A stretch of DNA of 64,000 nt from Salinibacterium sp. TMP30 (GCF_038397785.1 NZ_CP151642.1:2046001-2110000), one strand, 5' to 3'. Positions 47,000 to 55,765 are shown, counted from the first letter of the stretch. Notes: a model not told the origin generated them from the letters alone. Numbers and translations are program-made.

Positions 47000-47030
47000 G
47001 TGGCCCGCGTGCCAGAGGCGGGCGGGCCAC
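47000..47030 (+). other. intercistronic hairpin
   Basis: GTGGCCCG / CGGGCCAC form an 8-base stem with a 15-base loop between the aldehyde dehydrogenase and the ketopantoate-reductase-like gene. An A-run, not a T-run, follows, so mRNA processing or stability is likelier than termination. Confidence 0.4.
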
Positions 47031-47054
47031 AAAAAGAGACAGGAGAAAAATCGC

Positions 47055-48098
47055 ATGGCAGGAATGAGAATCGCGGTGCTCGGCACCGGCGCGATTGGCG
47101 CATCGCTTGGTGCTGACATGATCCGCGCCGGGCTCGATGTGACGTTCATCGATCAGTGGCCGGCCCACGTCGAGGCCATGCGAGCGAGCGGGCTGAGTGT
47201 GCATCTTCCCAACGGAACAACCGAAGTCACCCCGGTCACCGCCTACCACTTCTGTCAGGTTACCGAGATTCGCACGCCCTTTGATCTTGTCTTCACCTCA
47301 GTGAAGACCTACGACACTCGCTGGGTCACAGAGTTGATCAAGCCCCTCCTTCACAAGACTTCATTGGTCGTCGGACTTCAGAACGGAATGACTATCGATG
47401 ACATTGCAGACATCGTTGGGCATGATCGGTCTGTCGGCGCGGTACTCGGCATGGCCGCCAACCTGTTCACTCCCGGAGTGGTCGTGCGCCAGGTCGCACG
47501 GGAACAAACATGGCTGACCGTAGGATCCATGGACGGTAGTCGACCCCCCGCGCTCGAGGCTGCCGCCGAAGCACTTGGACACGCCGGCAGTATCTCTATC
47601 TCTGACGACATCCGCTCATCAAAGTGGATGAAACTCATCGCCAACATCCCCGAAATGCTCCCCTCGGCGATTCTCAACGTTCCGCTCCTCGAAGCAACCC
47701 GCATCGCGGGCGTGCGAGCCGTGATGAATGAAGCGTCCCGGGAGGCCTACCGCACGGCAAAAGCGCTCGGCATCACGATGGTACCGATCTTTGGGAAAAC
47801 CGCCGAAGACGTGCCCGACTCAGATCAGTACGGTATCGACCTGCTCGACGCCGTACTAGAGCACTACTCATTGCCCGACACCCGCGTGGCTGTGCTTCAG
47901 GACTGGGACAAGAGCCGGCGCGCCGAACTCGATGCCTTCAGCGGCTATGTCGTTGGCCAACAGCACAAGCTCGGAACCCGTGCCCCCGTGAACGAAGCGA
48001 TCCTGAAGATCGCCGAACGCATCGAGCGGGGGGACCTCGCACCCGATCCGGCCAACGCCGCCCTCCTCATCGAGGCTGGCGCGAACGCCCAGCCCTAA
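47055..48098 (+). CDS. ketopantoate reductase (PanE/ApbA)-family dehydrogenase, copy 1
   Basis: A 347-residue protein: N-terminal Rossmann domain with RIAVLGTGAIGASLGADM and a KTYDTRW segment (Lys near residue 76), LVVGLQNGMTIDDIADIVG, and a C-terminal helical domain with the catalytic-type lysine in SSKWMKLIANIPEMLPSAIL. True PanE proteins are about 300 residues and make pantoate; this longer branch in a catabolic cluster probably reduces or oxidises another 2-oxo/hydroxy acid. A paralogue with closely similar motifs starts at 63361. An AGGAG ribosome site lies nine bases upstream. Confidence 0.85.
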   Translation: MAGMRIAVLGTGAIGASLGADMIRAGLDVTFIDQWPAHVEAMRASGLSVHLPNGTTEVTPVTAYHFCQVTEIRTPFDLVFTSVKTYDTRWVTELIKPLLHKTSLVVGLQNGMTIDDIADIVGHDRSVGAVLGMAANLFTPGVVVRQVAREQTWLTVGSMDGSRPPALEAAAEALGHAGSISISDDIRSSKWMKLIANIPEMLPSAILNVPLLEATRIAGVRAVMNEASREAYRTAKALGITMVPIFGKTAEDVPDSDQYGIDLLDAVLEHYSLPDTRVAVLQDWDKSRRAELDAFSGYVVGQQHKLGTRAPVNEAILKIAERIERGDLAPDPANAALLIEAGANAQP

Positions 48099-48113
48099 TT
48101 CGAACAGACCAAA

Positions 48114-48247
48114 GACTCGGTAACATGGGCAGCGCGATGGTTGGGCGGCTCACCGCCACCGGTCGGGACATGACCGTGTGGAACAGCTCACCGGAGGCGG
48201 CTGACGTTCTCGTGGCGGCCGGAGCTGCACGTGCGTCAACGGCCTGA
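48114..48247 (+). pseudogene. 5' remnant of a 3-hydroxyisobutyrate-dehydrogenase-like gene
   Basis: The frame reads LGNMGSAMVGRLTATGRDMTVWNSSPEAADVLVAAGAARAST and then stops. It aligns with residues about 10-50 of the intact dehydrogenase at 62007 (VGLGTMGIEMVRRLIAAGHPVTVWNRS). The start codon, first strand and about 85 percent of the gene are missing. As in the intact locus, it neighbours a ketopantoate-reductase-like gene. Confidence 0.75.
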
Positions 48248-48334
48248 TCGAGATCGCCAAGCTGGCTCGTCGCTCCGGGGAATGATACTGAGTGGTCTGC
48301 AAAGACTATTGACACGCCCGCAACCATCGCTGGT

Positions 48335-48380
48335 TTCGCGAATCTCGCGCACACTAAAAACGGTATGGAAAAGCCATGCC
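48335..48380 (+). pseudogene. possible 3' remnant of an aldehyde dehydrogenase gene
   Basis: CTAAAAACGGTATGGAAA resembles the end of the aldehyde dehydrogenase gene at 46960-46977 (CTAAAAACGGTCTGGAAG), and the frame gives RTLKTVWKS against CNLKTVWKA. The match is short, so this is tentative. The rest of 48248-48407 holds no readable gene. Confidence 0.35.
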
Positions 48381-48407
48381 GCCACAAAAGTAACGTCGGT
48401 CGTTCAC

Positions 48408-49694
48408 TTAATACTTGTTAGCGACAAAGAGCTCTTGTGCCGGGAACTTCGTCAACACCTGCGCTCCAGTGCGCGTGATCACCACTTCCTCTTCAATGCG
48501 AGCCGCTGAAATTCCGTCAGAGGCAGGGCAATAGGTCTCCAGCGCGAACACCATACCCGCCTCAATCTCGACCGGATTGGTCAGTGAATTGAGTCGGGAA
48601 ATGATCGGGCGTTCATGGAGGCCAAGCCCCAAGCCGTGACCAAACTGCAGCCCAAAGCCTTCCATTTCATTCGCGATCCCGATGTCGGTGGCTTTTGGCC
48701 ACAACTTGGCGATCTCGTCTGTGCCCACCCCTGCTCGCACCGTCTCGATCGAGGCATCCATCCACTCACGAGCGCGCGAGTATGCATCGTGCTGAGCTGG
48801 CGTGGAACTGCCGACGGAGAAGGTGCGGTAGTAACAGGTGCGATATCCGTTGAACGAATGAATGATGTCAAAGAAGGCTTGATCACCGGGTCGAATAATT
48901 CGGTCAGTGAAGTTGTGGGGGTGCGGATTGCAGCGCTCCCCGGAGACGGCATTGATTGCCTCAACTTGCTCAGAACCCATCTCATAGAGTTTTTTGGATG
49001 CGAGAGCGACAATCTCGTTCTCGCGTATTCCGGGTCGCAGCGCGTTTGCGATGTCATCGTAAACCCCATCGACCATTGCTGCTGCTTGGCTGAGCAGCAT
49101 GATCTCGTCGACGTTCTTTATGGCGCGGGCATCAAGCATCGACTGTTGGATATCGACAACTGTTAAGCCCTGTGCTTGCATCTCAAAGAGGAAAGCGGGC
49201 TCGACGAGGTCGACGCCAATAGGCATGTTGGCCACCCCTGCGTCGGACAGCAACCCCTTGATAGTCTTGACAGCTTCCTTCATAAGGCCGACGTCTGGGT
49301 GCACTGCGCCGCGGAGCCCGAGCATGCCCGCGTGGCTATGGCCTTCAGCCAGCCAAGGCGAGAAGAGAGCATGGTGCTTCGCCGCGGATCCGAAATCCCA
49401 CACATGCGGCTTGCCGTCTCGGGTCAGCAGCGCGTACCTCGACATTTTGTCACCGAGCGCGCCACCAATCCACGTCTGGGTTGTGTAACGGATGTTGTAC
49501 TGGTCAAAGAAGAGGAACGCGCCACACTCGCTCGCTTCCAGCGACTGCATGCTGCGCGCAAGGCGATAATTGCGAAGCCGGTCGAAGTCGACGCGTTGCT
49601 CGAAGTCCACCCCCATGTGGCCGTGCGCTGGAATCATCCGATTATCGAAGTCCAACGCTGGCGTAAGCGGCTGGGGTTCGATGTTCTTGGTCAT
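48408..49694 (-). CDS. M24-family metallopeptidase-fold protein, copy 1
   Basis: A 428-residue creatinase/Xaa-Pro-peptidase-like protein. The N-terminal domain has FEQRVDFDRLRNYRLARSMQSLEAS and NIRYTT; the pita-bread domain has AFFDIIHSFNGYRTCYYRTF, GHGLGLGLHERP, LETYCPASDG and ARIEEEVVIT. Of the five metal ligands of the M24 fold, Asp, His, Glu and Glu are visible, but the second Asp is Cys. So it may be a non-peptidase member (as are creatinase, ectoine hydrolase and DddP). The ATG at 49694 has an AGGAG site; a longer start at 49748 is less likely. A paralogue lies at 50688. Confidence 0.82.
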   Translation of the reverse strand: MTKNIEPQPLTPALDFDNRMIPAHGHMGVDFEQRVDFDRLRNYRLARSMQSLEASECGAFLFFDQYNIRYTTQTWIGGALGDKMSRYALLTRDGKPHVWDFGSAAKHHALFSPWLAEGHSHAGMLGLRGAVHPDVGLMKEAVKTIKGLLSDAGVANMPIGVDLVEPAFLFEMQAQGLTVVDIQQSMLDARAIKNVDEIMLLSQAAAMVDGVYDDIANALRPGIRENEIVALASKKLYEMGSEQVEAINAVSGERCNPHPHNFTDRIIRPGDQAFFDIIHSFNGYRTCYYRTFSVGSSTPAQHDAYSRAREWMDASIETVRAGVGTDEIAKLWPKATDIGIANEMEGFGLQFGHGLGLGLHERPIISRLNSLTNPVEIEAGMVFALETYCPASDGISAARIEEEVVITRTGAQVLTKFPAQELFVANKY

Positions 49695-49803
49695 GACTGT
49701 GTCTCCTGAAAAAGGTTTCGGAATCGGGCTGTTCTGATTGAACGACAAAACGACTGCTCCTTCGAATCGGTTCTCATCGCGAGGTCAAGGAATTGCGAAT
49801 CAC

Positions 49804-50511
49804 TCATGGGAGACTGAGTTTGTTGTTCATTTCAGTCAGCACGGGTATCCGGCCTAAAGCTCCCAAGATGTCCACGGCCGAGTTCATAGGTTGCAACCCG
49901 GGCGCCATCGGGCGAGTTTCACGAGACCTGCCGAGGACGAACCAGACCCCCTTCGCCATTGATTCCGTTCGATTCTCGTAGAGATGAGGTCTGTTGGAGT
50001 CGAAACACATCGAGTCGCCCGGGCGCAAGACAAAGGTGTCGAATCCAAGCTTGAGGGTGACCTCGCCCTCAATCACGTAGCCATATTCAATGCCGGAGTG
50101 TCTCATCTGTTTTCCCTCAACGGAACTTGAACTCCCCGGGTCGTAGCTAGTCAAGAGGGCGTCCACGAATCCAGCGCCCTCCACGGCAAGCCGCTCCCAC
50201 GTCACACCGTTCTCCATCACGATGGTCGGGTTATCCTCGGCGCGTTGAATCGGGTTGGCGGAGATCGGATCGTGGCGAGCATCTTCCGCATCTGCTGAGC
50301 GATTCTCCCACTGTGCCCTCCCCAGCAGCTCGTCAAGTGAGACTTCAAGGATGTTGACCAACGCATAGAGAGTTCCCACAGAGGGTTGGGTCTTTCCCGT
50401 CTCAACCTGGGAAAGCAGGCTTGGCGAAATATCGGCAGCGGTCGCAACTGATCTCAAGCTCTTGCCAGTACGTAGTCGAGCGGCACGAATTGCCGCACCA
50501 AGGTCTTCCAT
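49804..50511 (-). CDS. XRE-type regulator with cupin domain
   Basis: A 235-residue regulator: N-terminal helix-turn-helix (about 5-62; LRSVATAADISPSLLSQVETGKTQPSVGTLYALVNIL) and a C-terminal cupin barrel (about 130-205; YGYVIEGEVTLKLGFDTFVLRPGDSMCFDSNRPHLYEN). Such proteins sense small metabolites. It lies between the two M24 genes, divergent from the second; tandem TGTACA-containing repeats in the shared promoter region are the likely binding site. Confidence 0.85.
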   Translation of the reverse strand: MEDLGAAIRAARLRTGKSLRSVATAADISPSLLSQVETGKTQPSVGTLYALVNILEVSLDELLGRAQWENRSADAEDARHDPISANPIQRAEDNPTIVMENGVTWERLAVEGAGFVDALLTSYDPGSSSSVEGKQMRHSGIEYGYVIEGEVTLKLGFDTFVLRPGDSMCFDSNRPHLYENRTESMAKGVWFVLGRSRETRPMAPGLQPMNSAVDILGALGRIPVLTEMNNKLSLP

Positions 50512-50594
50512 GATGTCCCCATCTCTGCAGTTCTCAACGCCTCAAATATTTCAAGGATTTCGACGATTTCCACGGGTGTCATCGATCGACATTC

Positions 50595-50629
50595 AGTGTA
50601 CAGTGAAAGTGTACAGTAAGAGTGAACAT
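50595..50629 (+). promoter_or_regulatory. three tandem operator-like repeats
   Basis: AGTGTACAGT (50595), AGTGTACAGT (50608) and AGTGAACAT (50621) repeat every 13 bases between the divergent XRE-cupin and M24 (copy 2) genes. A TATGAT hexamer follows at 50629-50634. The segment 50615-50628 also matches 13 of 14 bases of a repeat at 63305-63318. A regulator site is likely, probably for the XRE-cupin protein. Confidence 0.55.
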
Positions 50630-50687
50630 ATGATGCCGTTGAGGCACCGCGAGTGCAGGCACCGTCTAATAAGAGAGTCAAGTAATC

Positions 50688-52067
50688 ATGAACATCGACA
50701 CCGCGACTGTAGGGATGATGGGCGTTGATTGGGAGAACCGCATCGACTACGACCGCCTCCGCACTCAGCGGCTGGCGCGGTTGCGTGCCCAGCTGGAAGC
50801 CTCCGATCTTGGCGCGCTACTTGCATTCGACTTCGGAAATATTCGCTACATGACTTCGACCCACATCGGCACTTGGGCCATGGACAAGTCAATTCGGTTC
50901 GCCCTAATCACAAGACACTCAGACCCGATTTCGTGGGATTTTGGATCGGCCGCACGCCACCACGAACTTCACAATCCTTGGCTCGGACAGACAACCATGG
51001 AACTGGATGCTGACCCGCACTCGCCTCACCACGGTGCAACACGTCCACGCGCGGAATCTGGTGCCCGGCCCGGACTCTCTGTGCTCCGCGGCGCATTGCA
51101 CCCCGATGCTGGTATAGCAGAATCGCTCGCCGCAAAAATCCGTCGTGAACTCGACAAATTCGGTGTTCTCAACGAGCCTCTCGGCGTTGACATTGTCGAG
51201 ATGCCAGTTCTTTCTGCGCTTCAAGCGGCAGGGATTACCGTGGTCGACGGCCAGCAAGTCTTCATGGAAGCTCGTCGCATCAAGACTGGTGACGAGATCT
51301 CGCTCCTGACTACTGCAGCGTCGATGGTTGATGCGGCGTACGAAAAGCTCTATGAGTTCCTGCGTCCCGGCGTGCGCGAGAACGAAACTGTGGGCCTGGT
51401 AGCTAAAACTCTGTATGACCTCGGCTCAGAGTACGTTGAGGGTGTCAATGCAATCTCCGGCGAGCGTTGTTCACCACACCCTCACGTGTTCTCTGATCGC
51501 CTCATACGTCCCGGAGATCCCGCATTCTTCGACGTCCTCCATAGTTTCAATGGGTACCGGACCTGCTACTACCGCACGTTTGCGGTTGGTTCAGCCACCC
51601 GTGCACAAAAAGACGCGTACACCAGAGCGCGGGAGTACATGGATAATTCGATCGCACTGGTAAGGCCAGGCGCTACAACTGCTGACATAGTTTCCGTTTG
51701 GCCGACCGCGCAGGAATTCGGATTTCCTGACGAGGAAGCGGCCTTCGCCTTGCAGTATGGGCACGGCGTCGGGTTATCGATCTGGGAGAAACCTATTTTC
51801 TCTCGACTAGTTTCGTTCGATCATCCTGAGGTACTTGAGGTGGGTATGGTGTTCGCGCTCGAAACCTACTGGCCATCGGCGGATGGCATCGGAGCAGCTC
51901 GGATCGAAGAGGAAGTTGTGGTCACAAACACCGGGTGCGAAGTGATTACTAAATTCCCCGCGCAGGAGCTCATGGTCGCTGGTGGTCACCGCTACTTCAC
52001 CATTGACGGTCCGATGAACCTCACAACCGAGCCATTCACCCACGTCGCCGCAGAATCTCCCGCCTAG
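50688..52067 (+). CDS. M24-family metallopeptidase-fold protein, copy 2
   Basis: A 459-residue paralogue of the protein at 48408-49694: the same GVDWENRIDYDRLRTQRLARLRAQLEAS start, AFFDVLHSFNGYRTCYYRTF, ALQYGHGVGLSIWEKP, LETYWPSADG and ARIEEEVVVT. It shares the Asp-to-Cys change in the metal site, and the LHE motif of copy 1 is IWE here. An extra segment of about 25 residues (HSPHHGATRPRAES region) is inserted after residue 105. It is followed 16 bases later by the alcohol dehydrogenase gene, so the two form an operon. Confidence 0.82.
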   Translation: MNIDTATVGMMGVDWENRIDYDRLRTQRLARLRAQLEASDLGALLAFDFGNIRYMTSTHIGTWAMDKSIRFALITRHSDPISWDFGSAARHHELHNPWLGQTTMELDADPHSPHHGATRPRAESGARPGLSVLRGALHPDAGIAESLAAKIRRELDKFGVLNEPLGVDIVEMPVLSALQAAGITVVDGQQVFMEARRIKTGDEISLLTTAASMVDAAYEKLYEFLRPGVRENETVGLVAKTLYDLGSEYVEGVNAISGERCSPHPHVFSDRLIRPGDPAFFDVLHSFNGYRTCYYRTFAVGSATRAQKDAYTRAREYMDNSIALVRPGATTADIVSVWPTAQEFGFPDEEAAFALQYGHGVGLSIWEKPIFSRLVSFDHPEVLEVGMVFALETYWPSADGIGAARIEEEVVVTNTGCEVITKFPAQELMVAGGHRYFTIDGPMNLTTEPFTHVAAESPA

Positions 52068-52083
52068 ACATAAGGAGCCGACG

Positions 52084-53112
52084 ATGATGCGCGCCGCAGT
52101 TTTTCACGGATCCCGTGATATTCGCATTCACGAGGTCCCGATCCCTATTGCGGGCCCCGATGATGTGCTGGTTCGCGTGCTGCGATCTGGCCTGTGTGGC
52201 ACTGACGTCACAGAGTGGGTCAGCGGACCGCTCATGATTCCTCTGCACAAGCCTCACCCTCACTCCGGTCACGTTGGTCCCATGATTCAGGGTCATGAAA
52301 TCGTCGGAGAAGTTGTGGCAGCACCAGTCGGCTCTTCGTTGGTGCCCGGCCAGATCGTCACGTCAGGGGCACAAGTCTTCTGTGGAAAGTGCCAACGCTG
52401 CTTGGAGGGCAGAGTGAATGTCTGCCAGCGCCTTTACACCCTCGGTCTCAACGCCAATGGCGGCCACGCTGAGTATGTATCCGCCCCGCGCAGATCCTGG
52501 GTCCCCGTTCCAGCATCGCTAAGCCTTGAGCACGCTGGTCTTGCCCAGCCACTGGCAGTAGGAATCCATGCCGCGCGACGTTCAGGAGCAGTCTCTGGAG
52601 ATTCTGTACTCATCTCAGGGGCCGGCGCGATTGGAAGCTTCGTGTTAGCTGGTCTGCGTCATCTGATTCCGGAGATCACCGTAACCGTCACTGATGTCGA
52701 TCCTGTCAAGTTGGAACGGGCGACACGTCTCGGCGCTACGAGGGTGAGCCTTGCAGGTCAGCTAGCCATCAACGATTTTGATGTAACCATCGAGGCAAGC
52801 GGTGCCCCAGGAACTCTTACTTTGTGCATCGGCAGCACGCGCGTTGGCGGACGGGTCCTCGCGGTGGGCATGCCTTCGCGTAAAGTCGAGCTCAATATCT
52901 ACGACCTAGTCCTCCGCGAAATTACACTGGAAACTACGGTTGCGCTGATCACCGATGAGGACATGAAGCCGGCTCTCGATATCCTTTCCACGACCAGTCT
53001 TGGGGCGGAACTCCTAGACTCAGTTCAGCCTCTGGACCAGATCAGCAAGATTCTTGATGCCATGGCATCAGGCGCGGTAGGGGGAAAAGTCCTTCTCGAC
53101 CCGAGCCGATGA
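52084..53112 (+). CDS. zinc-containing alcohol dehydrogenase (MDR, threonine/butanediol-dehydrogenase-like)
   Basis: A 342-residue medium-chain dehydrogenase. Catalytic zinc ligands are Cys in GLCGTDVTEW and His-Glu in QGHEIVGEVV; four cysteines for structural zinc lie in VFCGKCQRCLEGRVNVC. The Rossmann motif is ISGAGAIGSFVLAGL with the acidic TDVDPVKL, pointing to NAD. The AAGGAG site sits six bases before the ATG. It lies downstream of M24 copy 2. Its last 16 codons recur, diverged, at 55718-55765. Confidence 0.88.
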   Translation: MMRAAVFHGSRDIRIHEVPIPIAGPDDVLVRVLRSGLCGTDVTEWVSGPLMIPLHKPHPHSGHVGPMIQGHEIVGEVVAAPVGSSLVPGQIVTSGAQVFCGKCQRCLEGRVNVCQRLYTLGLNANGGHAEYVSAPRRSWVPVPASLSLEHAGLAQPLAVGIHAARRSGAVSGDSVLISGAGAIGSFVLAGLRHLIPEITVTVTDVDPVKLERATRLGATRVSLAGQLAINDFDVTIEASGAPGTLTLCIGSTRVGGRVLAVGMPSRKVELNIYDLVLREITLETTVALITDEDMKPALDILSTTSLGAELLDSVQPLDQISKILDAMASGAVGGKVLLDPSR

Positions 53113-53141
53113 ATGAGCTGAGTCTGCCTCCAACACCACGT

Positions 53142-54110
53142 TCAGAGAGCCACATTTCGCTTTAAGAGCTGAGACGCGTTTTTGTATTCGATTGATTGAA
53201 CCTCGCGGTCGCTTAGTCCAGCAGCGCGAATGTAATGGACCGCGTCATCCCACATGGGTTCGGGAAGGTACGGAAAATCTGTTCCGAACATCACGCGGTC
53301 GGCACCATAGACGTCAACCGCGTACTTCAAAGAGCGTGGATCGGAGTTGACCGTGTCGTACCGAAGCGCCGACACCCTGCTGCTGGGAACTTTTACATTC
53401 TTCCCCAGCGTGCGGACTCGAAACTGATCGTCGATTCGCTGCAAGATGAAGGGCACGACACCACCCAGATGAGGCACGACAATCTCTATCCCCGCATGGT
53501 CATCGAGCCAGGAAGATGTCAGTAAGTCGGTCACGAAGGCGGCGTCCTCAAATACTGCGCCTACCAGCCAGGTTTGGTCGAACTGCGCTGGATAAAAACC
53601 ACATGCATTACCGACGGGGTGCACAAACACAATGATTCCGAGGTCGCGGATTCGTTCGAGAACACAGTCGTATTCTGGATCCACAAGCGACCTGCCGAGG
53701 CCAGTGACCCCAAACGCACAGCCATACACGCCTGGCAGATTACCGACACGTGTGAGCTCGGCGAGGGACTCGTCTATGTGCGGGAATGGAAGCACAATAA
53801 ACCCGCCGAATCGCCCCTGAGACGAAGCCACGAATTCGATCAGTTCGTCATTGTGCAGGGTCGCCGCTTCTGCGGCAACTTCCGCGTTGTCAAACGTCGG
53901 GAATAAAGGCGCACCAGACACAATTTGGAACTCGATTTCAGCTTCGTCCAGCAAGCGAAGCCTCTCAACCATTCCGCCAGCACTCGCGAGTGAATTGCGG
54001 CCAAGCCGTGTATCTACATCCTGATCCTCGAGAAATCGAAGATAGCGCTCACCGAAATAGTGCGCGTGGATATCGATTTTGGGAGCACCACCGAGATTCT
54101 CAAGCGTCAA
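53142..54110 (-). CDS. amidohydrolase-family protein, ACMSD type
   Basis: A 322-residue TIM-barrel metal enzyme of the amidohydrolase_2 group. Metal and catalytic residues are visible: HxH in KIDIHAHYF, His in IVFVHPVGN, His in VVPHLGGV and Asp in MFGTDFPYLPEP. The group holds decarboxylases of aromatic and related acids (ACMS, gamma-resorcylate) and some hydrolases. It overlaps the upstream aldehyde dehydrogenase gene by four bases, so the two act together, as in pathways where the product of a decarboxylase is a semialdehyde. Confidence 0.85.
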   Translation of the reverse strand: MTLENLGGAPKIDIHAHYFGERYLRFLEDQDVDTRLGRNSLASAGGMVERLRLLDEAEIEFQIVSGAPLFPTFDNAEVAAEAATLHNDELIEFVASSQGRFGGFIVLPFPHIDESLAELTRVGNLPGVYGCAFGVTGLGRSLVDPEYDCVLERIRDLGIIVFVHPVGNACGFYPAQFDQTWLVGAVFEDAAFVTDLLTSSWLDDHAGIEIVVPHLGGVVPFILQRIDDQFRVRTLGKNVKVPSSRVSALRYDTVNSDPRSLKYAVDVYGADRVMFGTDFPYLPEPMWDDAVHYIRAAGLSDREVQSIEYKNASQLLKRNVAL

Positions 54111-55618
54111 TCTGTGGCCGCCCTAAATCCCAGTAGCGGCACCGGCGATAGACCGTTCGAGCTACGGACAGACTTGACGCGGCTGAATTCATTGAGAGTC
54201 TCAGCAGTGTGCTCGCGCCCGTACCCGCTCGCGCGGTTGCCCCCGAACGGGGTTGTGGGCAGAAAAGATCGATTGTAATTGTTGACGAAAACTACGCCAG
54301 CATCGATGGCATCCGATGCCTTGCGTGCTGTGATCGGGTCCCCTGAGAATACTCCAGCGACCAGCGCGAAACTCGTGCTATTCGCGATCTCAATAGCCTC
54401 ATCAAAGTGGGAAAACGGCATGATCACGACCACTGGACCGAAGATTTCCTCCTGCGCTACTCTCATCTTCTTCGTCACACCAGCGAATACCAGCGGGGCG
54501 ACGAAAAAACCAGCCGCAAGTTCTTTATCAACGGGAACAGTGCCCTGATATGCGATCGTCGCACCCTCAGAGAGACCGATTTGTGTGTACGACTCGATAC
54601 GAGACCTGTGCTCCGCGGTCACGACGGGGCCGAGGTCGCTCTCAGGGTCAAGAGCGTGACCCAGCTTCAGCCTGGCGGTCGCTGCAACGAATCGCGTGGT
54701 GAATTCATCTACTACGCTTTCGTGGACCAATAGTCGTGATGCAGCCGTACACGCCTGCCCCTGATTCATGAACGCACCCTCCACAGCAGTAAGCACCGCC
54801 AGATCGAGGTCGACATCGGGAAAGATGAGTAGCGGGTTTTTCCCGCCCAGCTCAAGCAGCGCTCCTGTGAAGTTCTCGGCAGCGGCGTGCAATACATTTT
54901 TCGCTGTCGCGGGCGATCCCGTGAAAGAGATACGGTCTACGCCGGGATGACTGATGAGCGCGTTACCCGTAACAGCGCCGACTCCCGTCACCGCCTGCAC
55001 AACGCCAGGCGGAAAGAGGTGCGCGATTGCGTCGATTATCAGAAGCACAGCTAGCGGACACTGCTCCGGAGGTTTGAGCACGACAACATTCCCCGCTGCT
55101 AACGCGGGCGCGAGCTTAGCGCCAGTGTGGATAGGTGGCCAGTTGAAGGGGATTACCCCGGCAACCAGCCCGTACGGCTCTCGGACCGAGTAACTATCGA
55201 CCGCCACTCCTGGAAAATAGGTGCCACGTTCGCTCTCGATGAGTGAGCCGAAAAACTCGAACGATTGTGCACAGACCTCCATGTCGTATGACCGTGACGT
55301 CAAATACGTCTTGCCTACCTCCAGAGACTCGATCGTCGCAATCTCATCGGCCTTATCCCGCAGAACCTCCGCGGCCGCCTTCAACAGTCGACCGCGTTCT
55401 CGATTTGGCGTCGACCGCCACTCTTGTGCGGCCTCCTTCGCGAACAAAATCACGCGATCGATGTCGTTTGTGTCGCACGTTGGAAATGACCCTAAGAAGG
55501 CACCGGTCGACGGATCGTTGACCTCGAACGAATCCTGCCCCTCAACTGGAGCGTATTTCGCAGCCAGAGACTTATATAGGTTCGTTGGGTCGCTAGCCGC
55601 TAATTTCACACTCTTCAC
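54107..55618 (-). CDS. aldehyde dehydrogenase, copy 2
   Basis: About 503 residues. It shows AGVIPFNWPPIHTGAKLAPALAAGNVVVLKPPEQCP, TGVGAVTGNALISHPGVDRISFTGSPATAKNV, catalytic Glu in LLELGGKNPLLIF, catalytic Cys in MNQGQACTAASRLL and NRSFLPTTPFGGNRASGYGREHTAE. It is distinct from the GabD-like copy at 45605 and closer to semialdehyde dehydrogenases of aromatic meta-cleavage routes. The GTG at 55618 has a GGAG site five bases upstream; the GTG at 55636 is an alternative. It precedes the amidohydrolase gene in one operon. Confidence 0.86.
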   Translation of the reverse strand: MKSVKLAASDPTNLYKSLAAKYAPVEGQDSFEVNDPSTGAFLGSFPTCDTNDIDRVILFAKEAAQEWRSTPNRERGRLLKAAAEVLRDKADEIATIESLEVGKTYLTSRSYDMEVCAQSFEFFGSLIESERGTYFPGVAVDSYSVREPYGLVAGVIPFNWPPIHTGAKLAPALAAGNVVVLKPPEQCPLAVLLIIDAIAHLFPPGVVQAVTGVGAVTGNALISHPGVDRISFTGSPATAKNVLHAAAENFTGALLELGGKNPLLIFPDVDLDLAVLTAVEGAFMNQGQACTAASRLLVHESVVDEFTTRFVAATARLKLGHALDPESDLGPVVTAEHRSRIESYTQIGLSEGATIAYQGTVPVDKELAAGFFVAPLVFAGVTKKMRVAQEEIFGPVVVIMPFSHFDEAIEIANSTSFALVAGVFSGDPITARKASDAIDAGVVFVNNYNRSFLPTTPFGGNRASGYGREHTAETLNEFSRVKSVRSSNGLSPVPLLGFRAATD

Positions 55619-55717
55619 AACAACTCCAATCTTCACCCTCTGGTTTGCTCAACAAAAGCAGTCATCAAATCCCGTAACCTGCTTGTTCACACTGCACATA
55701 CTTGTCGTCATTCCATC

Positions 55718-55765
55718 GCATCAGGCGCGGTACGAGGGAAGGTTCTCCTCGACCCAAGCCGATGA
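55718..55765 (+). pseudogene. 3' tail of a second zinc alcohol dehydrogenase gene
   Basis: The plus strand reads ASGAVRGKVLLDPSR and a stop, against ASGAVGGKVLLDPSR at the end of the intact gene (53068-53112). The DNA differs mostly at third codon positions, so the source was a diverged gene and not a fresh copy. Both tails are followed by ATGA. The remnant lies antisense in the 3' end of the LacI-family gene. Confidence 0.75.

Noticed and set aside
47055-48098. Naming this gene panE (pantothenate synthesis)
   Set aside because: It is longer than PanE, duplicated, and set among catabolic genes with no pantothenate genes nearby.
48408-52067. M24 paralogues as DMSP lyase DddP
   Set aside because: The overall fold and length fit, but the iron-binding Asp residues of DddP are not conserved (Ile and Cys here), so the name would overreach.
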